NCBI GenBank assembly: GCA_022340805.1
Contig: JAJDNF010000039.1
Span: 1 to 46,978, forward strand
Direction: 5' to 3'
Source: Chromatiaceae bacterium
GTDB taxonomy: Bacteria; Pseudomonadota; Gammaproteobacteria; Chromatiales; Chromatiaceae
DNA: 46,978 nt
Shown here: positions 1-8,218 of the stretch, piece by piece
How the letters are laid out: the number at the start of each line of letters is the position of its first letter
Position numbering within the stretch: position 1 is the first letter of the stretch
Made by a program: the position numbers and the translations under genes
Notes under the pieces: model-generated
What the model was told of the DNA's origin: nothing
The model's database searches: none
What the model saw: the letters and a program-made list of their open reading frames with translations, nothing else

Positions 1-376
1 ATTGCGGGGGCCCGTATGGGAGGGCCGTCCGGCGACTCGCGCGGGGTGGCTCAGGCGCAGCGTGTCGTGCACCCGACCAGGAGGGCACACCGGATGCCAT
101 GCAATATTCCATTGCCGCCTACTGTCACGGTCGAGGTGTGCGATGCCATGGGTTGTTGAATGCGGCACACCGCACGGCTATCTGACGTGCGCAGCCTCAA
201 CGCGGATCCTGATCAGGCGCAGTTACGGGTACCGGAACTGGTCGAACAAAGCGGGCTGCTCGTGCGCACGGACCTTTCGGGGGATGGCCAGGCCAGAGGA
301 CGCTCAACGCACGGCCGGGCCGGCGATGGGCATGGCACAAGATGGCCGGCCGCCCGTTGGCGGCCGGCCCGATCAC
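1..376. other. Left-edge stretch without a supported gene
   Basis: I see no convincing gene here. Open frames exist on the + strand, but they are part of a long frame antisense to the aminotransferase next door, a common artefact in GC-rich DNA. The only clear structure is the hairpin at 344-369 just past the aminotransferase stop. The window edge cuts whatever lies further left. Confidence 0.5.
344..369 (-). terminator. Perfect 11-bp GC hairpin after the aminotransferase gene
   Basis: GGCCGGCCGCC (344-354) and its exact complement (359-369) flank a CGTT loop. The hairpin begins 7 bases beyond the stop codon of the minus-strand aminotransferase gene. No U-run follows it on the minus strand, so it may be a weak intrinsic terminator or a 3'-end stabiliser. 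Confidence 0.5.
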
Positions 377-1999
377 TCAAGTCGGTGTCGGCACCACCTC
401 CTGCAGCGCCTCGATCACGCGATCCACGTCCTTGAACGAGTGGAACAGGTGGGTCGAGATGCGCAGCGGCGACGAGAAGGTCCCCGGTGCGGCATTCTCG
501 CTCGGTTCATCTCGCAGCGTATGCGGCACCGAGTTGTTGCGCACCACGATGCCAAACTCTTCTTTCAACCTGGTCACCGCGGCACCCGAAGCGCTCTTCT
601 GCTCCGTGGATTCCTCGGTGGTGAGCTCGGCGTTGTAGTCGAAACCCGGCGAGAACGGGTTGAACGAGGTCAGGCCGACCCGGGCCACGGTATCCGGATC
701 ATCCGGATACATGGCGTCCCACGGCATCGACAGCGACTTCGGACCCCAGATATCTACGATACGCGCGCGCAGGTACTGCGCCAGCGACACGATGTAGTCC
801 TCGATGTCCTCGCGCCCCCAGTCATCCCACATCATGCAGGTCTCGGTCAGCGCGTTCTGCGACGGCCGGCTGCCGTTGCCGACCAGCTGCAGCACCGCGG
901 CGATGTTGTGCTCTGGATTGCGTTCCCCATTTTTCAGGATGGGCAACGAGCCGTAGATCAGCGTGTTGGTCGGGTAGTAGGTTGGCAGCGGGTTGGTGTT
1001 GCTATAGCCGGGGACCCAGATATCAACCGTGTCCTCCCCCCAGTAGGCCGGAGGGATAAAGGGCGCGAAGTCGCTGGTCGGCCGTTCCACCGTGTGGTCT
1101 TTCGGATCATTGTTGTTGCGGATGTACATAAAGCCGGTCTGCCCCGGGCCGCATTGCCACTTGTGGCCGGCACCGGAATAGAAGTCGCAGCCCATGTCGT
1201 GCAGGTTCAGCGCCAGCATGCCCGGCCCGTGCGCACCGTCGACGATCGAGAGGATCCCTTTGCCCGCCGCCCACAGGCACAGCTCCTTCTCGGGCAGGCG
1301 CGCGCCGGTCAGGTAGACTGGCGACGAGAACAGGATCGCCTTGGTGTTGGCCGTGAGTTCGGCGTCGAAGCGGTCCAGAATCTCTTGGTCCCTGTACGCG
1401 TCGTTGGTCGGCAGGTTGACCTTCTTGACCACCACGCCGAAACGGTCGCGCAGCATGTTCAGCACCGAGATGCCGGCATCCTCCTCCATGTTGGTGCTGA
1501 TGATTTCGTCACCCGGCTGGAACGGGATGCCCATCAAGATGCGCCACAGCCCGTCCGTGGTGTTGAAGCTCATCACCAGCTCGTACGGATCGCAGCCGAA
1601 CCCGGGCGCGATGGTATTGCGCATCACCTGCTGACCGAAGAAATACGCGGTCGGGTTGCGCGCGATGTCCTTATAGTCCTGGTAATAGTCCTGCACCACC
1701 CGGGTAGGCGAGGCCCCGGTCGTGCCGATGTTCATGTACAGCAGGTTGCCGTCGAACTGGAACTCCTTCGCGTACGGACTCTTGCCATTGCCTTTCTTGC
1801 CCGCGTGCGCACTGCCGACCAGTTCCGGCATGCCGTCCGGCCCGACCGACAGGCCACCCATCATCAGCCCGGCCGTGCCGTAACCGAACAGTTTCAAAAA
1901 ATCGCGCCGGGCTTTGCTGACCCGCCCGGCTGCCTCATCCAACACCTCTTTGACCCGGGCCACGTCGTCGATGCCTTTTTCAATGGTCTGTTTCTTCAC
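377..1999 (-). CDS. Tat-exported class V aminotransferase (PLP-dependent, isopenicillin-N-epimerase-like)
   Basis: The 540-residue product has a twin-arginine signal: RRDFLK at residues 31-36, followed by a short hydrophobic stretch (FGYGTAGLMMGG). The rest is a class V aminotransferase fold. The cofactor-binding Asp lies in VDGAHGPG (D254) and the Schiff-base lysine is K280 in SGAGHKW, the usual spacing in this family. It is longer than cytosolic relatives because of the leader and a long C-terminal part. The family includes cysteine desulfurases, isopenicillin-N epimerases and transaminases; the sequence does not settle the substrate. It should act folded in the periplasm with PLP loaded before export. 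It stands alone, diverging from a DUF2231 gene, with a hairpin right after its stop. The family call is firm; the reaction is unknown. Confidence 0.88.
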   Translation of the reverse strand: MKKQTIEKGIDDVARVKEVLDEAAGRVSKARRDFLKLFGYGTAGLMMGGLSVGPDGMPELVGSAHAGKKGNGKSPYAKEFQFDGNLLYMNIGTTGASPTRVVQDYYQDYKDIARNPTAYFFGQQVMRNTIAPGFGCDPYELVMSFNTTDGLWRILMGIPFQPGDEIISTNMEEDAGISVLNMLRDRFGVVVKKVNLPTNDAYRDQEILDRFDAELTANTKAILFSSPVYLTGARLPEKELCLWAAGKGILSIVDGAHGPGMLALNLHDMGCDFYSGAGHKWQCGPGQTGFMYIRNNNDPKDHTVERPTSDFAPFIPPAYWGEDTVDIWVPGYSNTNPLPTYYPTNTLIYGSLPILKNGERNPEHNIAAVLQLVGNGSRPSQNALTETCMMWDDWGREDIEDYIVSLAQYLRARIVDIWGPKSLSMPWDAMYPDDPDTVARVGLTSFNPFSPGFDYNAELTTEESTEQKSASGAAVTRLKEEFGIVVRNNSVPHTLRDEPSENAAPGTFSSPLRISTHLFHSFKDVDRVIEALQEVVPTPT

Positions 2000-2204
2000 A
2001 AGTTATCTCCCCTCTTGAAAGTCCACCCGCAATGTGACGGCCGGGCGCCACATAACTTAAATTCTTTCTTATCTGCATTGGCGTGACCGCCGCGAGCGAC
2101 CGCCGGGCATGCAGGGTTCACCAGCTGGCGACCCTGCCGGCTTCAGATTTTGTTAAGCCAGACCGGTCATGATCGGCGTTTGGAGACGACGCAAGGAATT
2201 CCCG

Positions 2205-2663
2205 ATGATCGACATGGCACATATCCACCCGATGCTGGTGCATTTCCCGCTGGCATTGCTGCCCATAGCCCTCGTGACGCAGGCTGTTGCATTGACGGGC
2301 GGCGGGACGCTGTTCAGCCGAACCTGCAGCGCCAAGACCGGCATGCTGCTGCTGTTGCTGGCGGCTGCCGGCGCGATCCTCGCGGCGGTTTTCGGCGACA
2401 TCGCATTCGACAGGGCACTGGAATCCGGCGTGCCGATGAGCGCGATGGAGGACCACGAGGAACTGGGCACGTTGAGCGCCATTGCGCTCGGCGGGCTTGC
2501 CGCCGTCGAGGTCTGGCTGTATGCGCGCAATACCGATTCGCGCATGCTGTCTGCCGGGTTTCTGCTCGCCGGCGTGGTGGTGCTGGCGACCGTCCTGACG
2601 ACGGCCTGGTTTGGCGGCCAGCTCGTGTACGACCTTGGGGTGAATGTCACGCGAGGCGCCTGA
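2205..2663 (+). CDS. DUF2231-family integral membrane protein
   Basis: About 152 residues with four predicted transmembrane helices. It opens with HPMLVHFPLALLPIAL, the signature start of DUF2231 proteins, and ends with GGQLVYDLGVNV, also typical. An in-frame ATG lies 36 bases upstream at 2169, but the ATG at 2205 has AAGGAA 6 bases before it and places the conserved HPMLVHFP motif near the N-terminus, so I prefer 2205. DUF2231 proteins are often found near cytochromes or redox enzymes; no biochemical function is established. The gene converges on a small exported protein, with 80 bp between the stops. Confidence 0.8.
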   Translation: MIDMAHIHPMLVHFPLALLPIALVTQAVALTGGGTLFSRTCSAKTGMLLLLLAAAGAILAAVFGDIAFDRALESGVPMSAMEDHEELGTLSAIALGGLAAVEVWLYARNTDSRMLSAGFLLAGVVVLATVLTTAWFGGQLVYDLGVNVTRGA

Positions 2664-2743
2664 CCCGACGAATCCCAGGCGCCCCAAGGGCCGAATGCGC
2701 CGGGGGGCGAATCCGTGAGCACCTGCGATCAGGCTGTTGCCAG

Positions 2744-3223
2744 CTATTGCGAAGATACGGCGGGCTCCGGTTGGACCGGCGGCGGGCAGTTGGGCCCGGA
2801 ACAGCCAGACACCCTGACATGGTCGGCCGCGGCCACCGCGGCGATCAGGCCTGCACCGACAGCAACCGCAGCCACGATCTGCCAGTCGATGCCTTTGTTC
2901 TGCGCATCGCCCTGCCCGCCGGCGCCGTCGTCCGAAGCGTAGTGGGCCTGCGGAGAGATGACCGGAATGCCGTTCAGCGACATGACCGTGCCGCGCTCGC
3001 CGCTGTGGCGAAAATCCAGGGTAAGACGCGGCGCGATTGCGGCGTCGTCTTCGGCCTGGTAGGCAGAGGCAGCGAGCGGATCCAGCTCACAGTTCGCACC
3101 GAAAAAACCACGCCCACCGTCGAACGGGATGCCCCAATATGCATTGAAGGCCACATCCGCCGCATGCGCCGGGGCAGCTGCAAGCGCAGACCATATAATC
3201 AGAAGTGCAATGGAGATTCTCAT
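2744..3223 (-). CDS. Small exported protein with C-terminal membrane segment, unknown function
   Basis: 159 residues starting at MRISIALL. Residues 1 to about 22 are a Sec signal peptide ending AHA-AD. The mature part is acidic and has no domain I recognise. Near the C-terminus DWQIVAAVAVGAGLIAAVAAA could span the membrane, followed by a short tail with two cysteines (SGCSGPNC) and prolines. The frame is open upstream to 3454, but nothing there looks like protein and the signal peptide fixes the start at 3223. The ribosome site is weak. It could be a periplasmic protein tethered by its C-terminus. Function unknown. Confidence 0.6.
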   Translation of the reverse strand: MRISIALLIIWSALAAAPAHAADVAFNAYWGIPFDGGRGFFGANCELDPLAASAYQAEDDAAIAPRLTLDFRHSGERGTVMSLNGIPVISPQAHYASDDGAGGQGDAQNKGIDWQIVAAVAVGAGLIAAVAAADHVRVSGCSGPNCPPPVQPEPAVSSQ

Positions 3224-3298
3224 GCGCGGCGGGCAGCTACCTGTGATCAGATGATTCGGTCTGGACACCTTGGCTGGCATTGCCAACAAAGGTAGCCC

Positions 3299-3320
3299 GC
3301 CTGGCAGCCTTCTGCCAGGC
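3299..3320. repeat. Perfect 9-bp hairpin
   Basis: GCCTGGCAG (3299-3307) and CTGCCAGGC (3312-3320) flank a CCTT tetraloop. It lies upstream of the small exported protein (-) and 222 bp beyond the end of the AOR operon. No T-run adjoins it, so a terminator role is doubtful. Confidence 0.5.
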
Positions 3321-3407
3321 GCTGCGGCTAACCGCCGGACTGGGCCTGTCGGCGAAGCAGGTCTTATCGGCTCCGCGGGCGCGGTCTTTCGATGCCGATC
3401 CACCCAG

Positions 3408-3540
3408 CCTGCAAATTGCATGAACGCGGACGGGCACATGGTGAGGCGTGGCATCCGCAGGGCGTTCGATGCGTTTTTCGGCCCTTGAATTCGACGTGAC
3501 AGTTTGCCCTGTTCGGGCTCAGGCCGCGCTGGACTTTGCA
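3408..3540. repeat. Dispersed repeat, left copy
   Basis: The box CCTGCAAATTGCATGAA (3408-3424, core TGCAA-A-TTGCA palindrome) occurs again in the same orientation at 46842-46858. The block 3515-3540 occurs again, base for base but inverted, at 46953-46978, and a GGCCGAAAAA stretch is also shared in inverted orientation. The components are the same but their order and orientation differ, which suggests a repeat family present many times in the genome. Confidence 0.75.
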
Positions 3541-3542
3541 GG

Positions 3543-3848
3543 CTAGCCGCCGCCGCGATGGAAGCCGCGATCGAAACGCCGTTGGAATTCCGCGCTCAGC
3601 TCGGCCGAGCGGGTCTGCAACGCGAACCTCACCGACAGCACCGGCAGGCGCAGTGAGCCGAGGGCCCGCTCCGGAAGCGCGCTGATGCTGATCGTGGCGA
3701 CCGGCGTACCCTCGCTGTTCGTCACCCGCCAGCTGTCGGGGCCGCCCTGCACCGACCAGTCGCGCATCGCCGACGGCAGGACCAGCGCGAATTCATCCAC
3801 CGAATAGCCCATCTCGCGCGCGTAGCCGGACTCGCCGGACCCGGTCAC
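3543..3848 (-). CDS. Small protein of unknown function, last gene of the AOR operon
   Basis: 101 residues from a GTG start that overlaps the stop of the MoaD-like gene (GTGA), so translation is probably coupled. It is soluble and without cysteines. The only striking feature is the C-terminus, FQRRFDRGFHRGGG, ending in a Gly triplet. Placement suggests a job in assembly or activity of the aldehyde oxidoreductase, but no domain is recognised. The Gly-rich tail superficially resembles the MoaD/ThiS GG end of its neighbour; whether that means anything is unknown. Confidence 0.7.
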   Translation of the reverse strand: MTGSGESGYAREMGYSVDEFALVLPSAMRDWSVQGGPDSWRVTNSEGTPVATISISALPERALGSLRLPVLSVRFALQTRSAELSAEFQRRFDRGFHRGGG

Positions 3849-4096
3849 CCGCCGGCCACCGGCGGCCAGACGGCGACCACGTCGCCGTCCTGCAACACGG
3901 CCCCGTCGCGTTCCTGCGCATGCAGAAAGACACCGTTGCGCAACACCAGGTGGGCCTGCTCGCGCGGCACCCGGTAGCGGTCGAGCAGGTCGTGAGGCGT
4001 GGTTCCGACCGGAATCTCTACCCGTACGCGATGCCGGTCGGCCTCCGGGGGCAGGTACCTCATCAACGAGGCGTACAACTCCAACTGCACGCGCAT
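3845..4096 (-). CDS. aorD: MoaD/ThiS-family sulfur carrier of the AOR operon
   Basis: 83 residues with the beta-grasp pattern of MoaD/ThiS: VQLELYASLMRYLPPE at the start, NGVFLHAQERDGAVLQDGDVVAVWPPVAGG at the end. The terminal Gly-Gly is the residue pair adenylated and thiocarboxylated in this family. AOR uses a bis-pyranopterin tungsten cofactor, so a dedicated carrier for dithiolene sulfur fits. Start at the ATG 5 bp after the stop of the FAD subunit gene; the stop overlaps the next gene's GTG. A longer frame extends upstream but overlaps the FAD subunit and is not protein-like. The symbol follows the aorABCDE naming of Aromatoleum and rests on position and family. Confidence 0.85.
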   Translation of the reverse strand: MRVQLELYASLMRYLPPEADRHRVRVEIPVGTTPHDLLDRYRVPREQAHLVLRNGVFLHAQERDGAVLQDGDVVAVWPPVAGG

Positions 4097-4101
4097 GCCG
4101 T

Positions 4102-5331
4102 TCAGATCACCTGCGTGGTGGCCATGTAGGCCTCCATCAGCCGGGTCGGGTCGCGCATCAGGCGGTCTTTCCATTCGCCCAGTGCGGTGCGCCGCTGGAT
4201 CAGACCGCGCAACACGCCGACGTGCTGGAAGAGTCCCACCGCATTCGCACCGATCAGCCGGTCGCCCTCGAACTGCAGCGACAGATAACGGTAATCGTCG
4301 GGTGAATACAGTTCGGCATGCTCGCCGCCATCCACGCCCTCCCAGCGACCGAACGAGCACGACAGCAGACCCAGGGTGTCGAGCACGTTCATGTTCACCG
4401 AGCCCTCGTATTCGGCCACACGTCCGCTCATGTTGACGGCGGCCAGGTATCCGTGATCCGTGGCGGTTGGCTGGATCGCGTGCACCGCGTAGCTGCCGGT
4501 GCAGAAATCCAGACCCTGCGCGACATCGCCGGCCGCATAGATATCGGCCACGTTGGTACGGAAATGCCGGTCGATCAGGACGCCCTGCTCGACCTTTACC
4601 CCGCTGCCCTCGAGCAGACCGAGGTTGGGCCGCACGCCGGTGGCGGTGATCACCAGGTCGGCCTCGACGAATCTGCCCCCGGCAAGGCGCACGCCCTTGG
4701 CCTCGATCGCCTCGACGCTCACGCCGGTGTGCACCGCAACGCCGTGCGACTCGCACCAGCGTTGCAGCAGCCCGCCGGCCTGCGGTCCCATCATGCGCGG
4801 CACCATGCGTTCGCCCTGCTCGATCACGCTCAGCTGTACGCCGCGCATCGCCAGTGCCTCAAGGATGATGCTGCCGATGAAGCCGGCACCGATCAGCGCG
4901 ACCTTGCTGCCCGAAACGGCACGTGCGGCGATCGCGCGCGCATCTGCCAGGGTCCAGCAGCTCGACACGTTCGGCCCATCGATACCGGGGATCGGCGGAC
5001 TGGCCGGACTCGAACCAGTGGCGATCAACAGCCGGTCGTAGCCCAGGCGACTGCCGTCGTGAAGGGTCACCTGGTGGGCCGCGGGATCGATGCTGGCCAC
5101 GCGCCCCTGGGTGACGATGATACCGCGATCGGCGAAGTGGTCGGCCTGCTCGCGAAGGTGCGTGCCGTGCTCGTCGACCCGCTCCATCAGCAGGTAGGGG
5201 ATCGCCATGCGCGAGTATGGCGGCTCGGGCTCATCACCAACGATCCGCACCGAGGCATCGGGATCGAGCCTGCGCAGCGCCTCGGCCGCATTCACGCCGG
5301 CCGGGCCCGCACCAATAATCAAATACTGCAT
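4102..5331 (-). CDS. aorC: FAD/NAD-binding oxidoreductase subunit of the AOR complex
   Basis: 409 residues in the pyridine-nucleotide-disulfide oxidoreductase fold. The FAD dinucleotide motif is GAGPAG at residues 7-12; the NAD motif is GAGFIG at 148-153; the second FAD contact is the AAGD segment (DIYAAGDVAQG). There is no redox-active CxxxxC pair, so it is not a disulfide reductase. In Aromatoleum-type AOR complexes this subunit passes electrons between the polyferredoxin and NAD+, letting the enzyme use NAD. It follows the catalytic subunit after 69 bp containing a hairpin and precedes the MoaD-like gene by 5 bp. The role comes from operon order; the fold is clear. Confidence 0.87.
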   Translation of the reverse strand: MQYLIIGAGPAGVNAAEALRRLDPDASVRIVGDEPEPPYSRMAIPYLLMERVDEHGTHLREQADHFADRGIIVTQGRVASIDPAAHQVTLHDGSRLGYDRLLIATGSSPASPPIPGIDGPNVSSCWTLADARAIAARAVSGSKVALIGAGFIGSIILEALAMRGVQLSVIEQGERMVPRMMGPQAGGLLQRWCESHGVAVHTGVSVEAIEAKGVRLAGGRFVEADLVITATGVRPNLGLLEGSGVKVEQGVLIDRHFRTNVADIYAAGDVAQGLDFCTGSYAVHAIQPTATDHGYLAAVNMSGRVAEYEGSVNMNVLDTLGLLSCSFGRWEGVDGGEHAELYSPDDYRYLSLQFEGDRLIGANAVGLFQHVGVLRGLIQRRTALGEWKDRLMRDPTRLMEAYMATTQVI

Positions 5332-5358
5332 GGACAGCGTCTCCGCACAAGGGAAAAC

Positions 5359-5390
5359 GCGGCCACCGCACTGTGGGGTGCGGCGGCCGC
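5359..5390 (-). promoter_or_regulatory. Intercistronic hairpin between aorB and aorC
   Basis: Arms GCGGCCACCGCA (5359-5370) and TGCGGCGGCCGC (5379-5390) pair with one mismatch around an 8-nt loop. It sits in the only sizeable gap of the operon, between the catalytic and FAD subunit genes, and could stabilise the upstream mRNA or set the ratio of subunits. Confidence 0.45.
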
Positions 5391-5400
5391 AGGATGCCGA

Positions 5401-7251
5401 TCAGATGCCGAAGCGCGCGCGCGTTTCGGGCGTGATCTGACCGTCCGCCGACCACCCGCGCAGCGCGTAGTATTCCGGCAGCATCTTGTCGAGGTCGTTG
5501 ACCCGGCCCTTGGCGGGACCGACGTTGGCGGCCTCCTTGAGCAGGCGCTTGGGCAGGGTGTCCTGGTCTGCGGTCATACCGGCACGCATGTTGAAGTCGC
5601 GCTCCAGGTTCCAGATGCGCTCGCCGACCTCGAGCATGCGGTCGACACTCCAGTCGCCTTCGCAGGCCGCGTCGACCTGTGGCGCGATGTTCTCCATGCT
5701 CCAGGCAAAGGTGGTGAACACGCACAGCCCCGCCGAATCGACCGCCGCGGTGGCATCCTGAAAGGCCTTGACCAGTCCGGCCTTGCCCTCGGTCACCAGC
5801 GGATCGGTCTTGACCGGGATGCCCAGCACCTCCGAGGCCACCGTGTAGCCGCGCAGGTGGCAGGCGCCCCGGTTGGAGGTCGCATAGGCCAGCCCCATAC
5901 CCTGGATCGCACGCGGATCGTAGGCCGGGAACTCCTGGCCCTTCACCGTCATCGACAGATCCGGCATGCCGTACTTCTCGCACAGGCGCTTGGAGCCCAG
6001 CCCGATGTCTCTGCCGAAGCCCTCGCCCTTCGCGGTCAGCTCCGCCAGTTTGACCAGCGCCGCGGCGCCACCGAAGGCCAGGTCGATACCGCCCGTGTGC
6101 TCCTGGGTGATGGCGCCCGCCTGGAACAGCTCCATCGCCGCGGCGACCGTCGAGCCGAACGAGATCGGGTCCATGCCGTCCTCGTTGCACAGGAAATTCA
6201 CGTAGGTCAGCGCGTCCAGGTCATCGATCCCGGTGTCCGAACCCAGCGCCCAGGCCGCCTCGTATTCCAGGCCGCCGGAGTTGCCCCAGTACTCGGGCTT
6301 GTTCTGCACGCTGAAGTGGCCCCTGTCGACCGTGGAGATGCGCCCACAGGCGATGGTGCAGCCGAAGCAGCCGGCATTGGTGGTCAGATTGGGCTTGCCG
6401 TCGCTGGGCCGCGGCTCGTGCATCGCCTCGCCGGAGATCTTCTCCGCGCCGGCGAATTGCACCTCCTTCATATTGAAGGTCGGCATGGCCGCCATGCCGT
6501 TGATCACGTTCATCAGCACCTGGGTGCCATAGGTCGCCAGGCCCTGGCCGGTCACGGCATTGTCCGCCAGGACCTGCTTGCCGGCATTGACCGCGTCCAT
6601 GAAGCCCTTCGGATCGGCGATGTTGCCGACCCCCAGGGTGCCACGCACAGCCACCGCCTTGAGGTTCTTCGACGCCATCACGGTGCCGACCCCGGAGCGG
6701 CCGGCGGCACGGTGCAGGTCGTTGACCACCGCGGCATACAGGCAGCCGGCCTCGGCCGAGCGGCCGACACAGGCGATGCGCAACTGCGGGTCCTGGTGTT
6801 TCTTGTGCAGGATCTCATCCGCCTGCCAGACCGTCTTGCCCCAGATGTCCGCGGCCGAGCGCAGTTCCGCACCGTCGTTCTCGACATACAGGTAGACCGG
6901 CTCGGGGGACTTGCCCTCGAAGATGATCATGTCCCAGCCGGCATTCTTCATCTCGGCGCCGATGAAGCCGCCGGAATTCGAGCACGCCACCAGCCCGGTC
7001 AGCGGGCTCTTGGTGATCACCGAGTAGCGTCCACCGGTGGAGGCCATGGTGCCGGTCAGCGGACCGGTGGCCATGATCAGCTTGTTGTCGGGGCCGAGCG
7101 GGTCACATTTCGGATCGATCTCTTCGGACAGGTATTTGGTCGCCAGTCCGCGCTGGCCAAGGTATTCATTCGCCCAAGCCATGTTGAGCGCTTCTGCTGT
7201 GCACGTGCCGTTGGTGAGGTCGACGCGCAGGATCTTTCTCGTCCAAGCCAT
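5401..7251 (-). CDS. aorB: Tungsten-containing aldehyde ferredoxin oxidoreductase, catalytic subunit
   Basis: 616 residues, the normal AOR length. N-terminal domain: WTRKILRVDLTNG, TGPLTGT and GGRYSVITKSPLTG (cofactor-binding region). The [4Fe-4S] ligands are C295, C298 and C302 (AGCFGCTIAC) plus C510 (DSAGLCVF). RGACHLRGY (461-469) is the conserved C-terminal segment near the pterin. The family oxidises aldehydes to carboxylates, or runs in reverse on low-potential electrons, using a tungsto-bispterin. A four-cluster ferredoxin upstream (15-bp gap) and a FAD subunit downstream match the NAD-linked Aromatoleum type rather than the single-subunit archaeal type. Metal and substrate specificity cannot be read from sequence alone. 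Confidence 0.93.
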   Translation of the reverse strand: MAWTRKILRVDLTNGTCTAEALNMAWANEYLGQRGLATKYLSEEIDPKCDPLGPDNKLIMATGPLTGTMASTGGRYSVITKSPLTGLVACSNSGGFIGAEMKNAGWDMIIFEGKSPEPVYLYVENDGAELRSAADIWGKTVWQADEILHKKHQDPQLRIACVGRSAEAGCLYAAVVNDLHRAAGRSGVGTVMASKNLKAVAVRGTLGVGNIADPKGFMDAVNAGKQVLADNAVTGQGLATYGTQVLMNVINGMAAMPTFNMKEVQFAGAEKISGEAMHEPRPSDGKPNLTTNAGCFGCTIACGRISTVDRGHFSVQNKPEYWGNSGGLEYEAAWALGSDTGIDDLDALTYVNFLCNEDGMDPISFGSTVAAAMELFQAGAITQEHTGGIDLAFGGAAALVKLAELTAKGEGFGRDIGLGSKRLCEKYGMPDLSMTVKGQEFPAYDPRAIQGMGLAYATSNRGACHLRGYTVASEVLGIPVKTDPLVTEGKAGLVKAFQDATAAVDSAGLCVFTTFAWSMENIAPQVDAACEGDWSVDRMLEVGERIWNLERDFNMRAGMTADQDTLPKRLLKEAANVGPAKGRVNDLDKMLPEYYALRGWSADGQITPETRARFGI

Positions 7252-7266
7252 GTCTGATTCTCCTTC

Positions 7267-7737
7267 TCAGGCCGTACCGGCCAGGCTTTGCTCGGCATAG
7301 GCACGCATCTTGTCGAGCCCGGTCCAATCGGCGTCTATGTAGGTGATCGCCGCAGTCGGGCAGGCCTTGGCGCAGGCCGGATCGCCACCGCACAGGTCAC
7401 ATTTGATCACCTTGCCGCTGGCCGTGTTGTAGTTCACGGTACCGAACGGACAGGCAATGGTGCATACCTTGCAGCCTACGCAGCGCGCCTCGACGATTAC
7501 CTTCGCCCCGGTGTTTCTGTCGATCTGGATCGCGTCGACCGGGCAGGCCTTCTGACACCAGGCATCCGCACACTGGGTGCAGGTGTAGGGCGCAAATCGT
7601 CCCTCGTGGTGAAAGGTGAACACCTTGATCCGCGACTTGGCCGGGTTGAACAGGCCTTCATTCTCGTAGGAACAGGCCATTTCGCATTGCAGACAACCGG
7701 TACATTTGCCCGGGTCGATGTGCAGGGCTCGCTGCAT
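7267..7737 (-). CDS. aorA: Four-cluster 4Fe-4S ferredoxin subunit of the AOR complex
   Basis: 156 residues of the HycB/DmsB-like polyferredoxin family. Sixteen cysteines form four sets: C12/15/18/22, C53/56/61/65, C86/89/92/96 and C113/116/122/126, paired as ligands for four [4Fe-4S] clusters. Such subunits form the wire between catalytic AOR and the FAD subunit. The frame is open far upstream, but the ATG at 7737 has a strong GGAGGA 8 bases before it and starts right at MQRALHIDPGKCTGC. It is the first gene of the AOR operon. Confidence 0.9.
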   Translation of the reverse strand: MQRALHIDPGKCTGCLQCEMACSYENEGLFNPAKSRIKVFTFHHEGRFAPYTCTQCADAWCQKACPVDAIQIDRNTGAKVIVEARCVGCKVCTIACPFGTVNYNTASGKVIKCDLCGGDPACAKACPTAAITYIDADWTGLDKMRAYAEQSLAGTA

Positions 7738-7907
7738 GGGACACTTCCTCCGTCGATGGAATGGCGCGTGACACCGCGCTTCTGTCTGGACTTGAGCCTC
7801 AAATGTTAGCCATCCCCCGGGGGAGTGCAATGCGCAGCGACACAAATGCAGACAGCCTTGTCGCCCATGCGTCGGACGATGAAAAAAAACCAATCTTTTG
7901 CAGCAAA

Positions 7908-7933
7908 ACGCATATCGATGAGCGAATATGCGT
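7908..7933. promoter_or_regulatory. 8-bp-arm palindrome, candidate operator
   Basis: ACGCATAT (7908-7915) and ATATGCGT (7926-7933) form a perfect inverted repeat with a 10-bp spacer, so the half-sites sit about two helical turns apart. That geometry suits a dimeric regulator. It lies 170 bp upstream of the ferredoxin start. Confidence 0.45.
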
Positions 7934-7936
7934 CCT

Positions 7937-7955
7937 CGCCCGCGGACCGCGGGCG
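7937..7955. repeat. 19-bp GC palindrome
   Basis: CGCCCGCGG and CCGCGGGCG flank a single A. It directly adjoins the AT-rich palindrome at 7908-7933. With a one-base centre it cannot form its full stem as RNA without opening the middle, so a DNA-binding site is as likely as a hairpin. Confidence 0.45.
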
Positions 7956-8218
7956 ACCCGCGACGCCCAAAGGCGCTGTGTATTGACGCCGTCGACAGGC
8001 ACGCCTGCCGGACAGCGGGCCTGTCCCGCCACACAGGCGCGGCTGCCTGCCTCCCGATCCGCCGAGGACCGACGACGCCAGCGATGTCGCGGCGCAACAT
8101 GGTTGTGTCGACACCGATTTGCATCTTGTGCCGCATGGCCGAAGAATAAGCAGATGATGAAATTGGATGCATGCCCGAAACCCCAGGCGGTCCGTAGCAG
8201 CGGCCGCCGCGGATTGAT

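Larger units (their letters stand above)
3224..3542. other. Intergenic stretch with a hairpin and repeat pieces
   Basis: No gene is supported. It holds a perfect 9-bp hairpin (3299-3320), a 17-bp box shared with the right end of the window (3408-3424), and a 26-bp block (3515-3540) that recurs inverted at 46953-46978. It looks like a mosaic of dispersed repeats rather than a promoter region. Confidence 0.6.
7738..8218. promoter_or_regulatory. Divergent aor/sps intergenic region
   Basis: 481 bp with no supported gene; it should hold promoters for both the AOR operon (-) and the sucrose operon (+). Two perfect palindromes lie near its middle (7908-7933, 7937-7955), next to an A-rich patch (7880-7888). 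The half toward sps is GC-rich without an obvious -35/-10 pair. Confidence 0.5.

Noticed and set aside
2..2086. 694-residue open frame on the + strand
   Set aside because: It is antisense to the aminotransferase, rich in Arg, His and Gln with no domain; an effect of GC-rich codon use.
4318..7257. 979-residue open frame on the + strand across the AOR genes
   Set aside because: Antisense to two clear enzymes (aorC, aorB), low-complexity composition, no start context; a shadow frame.
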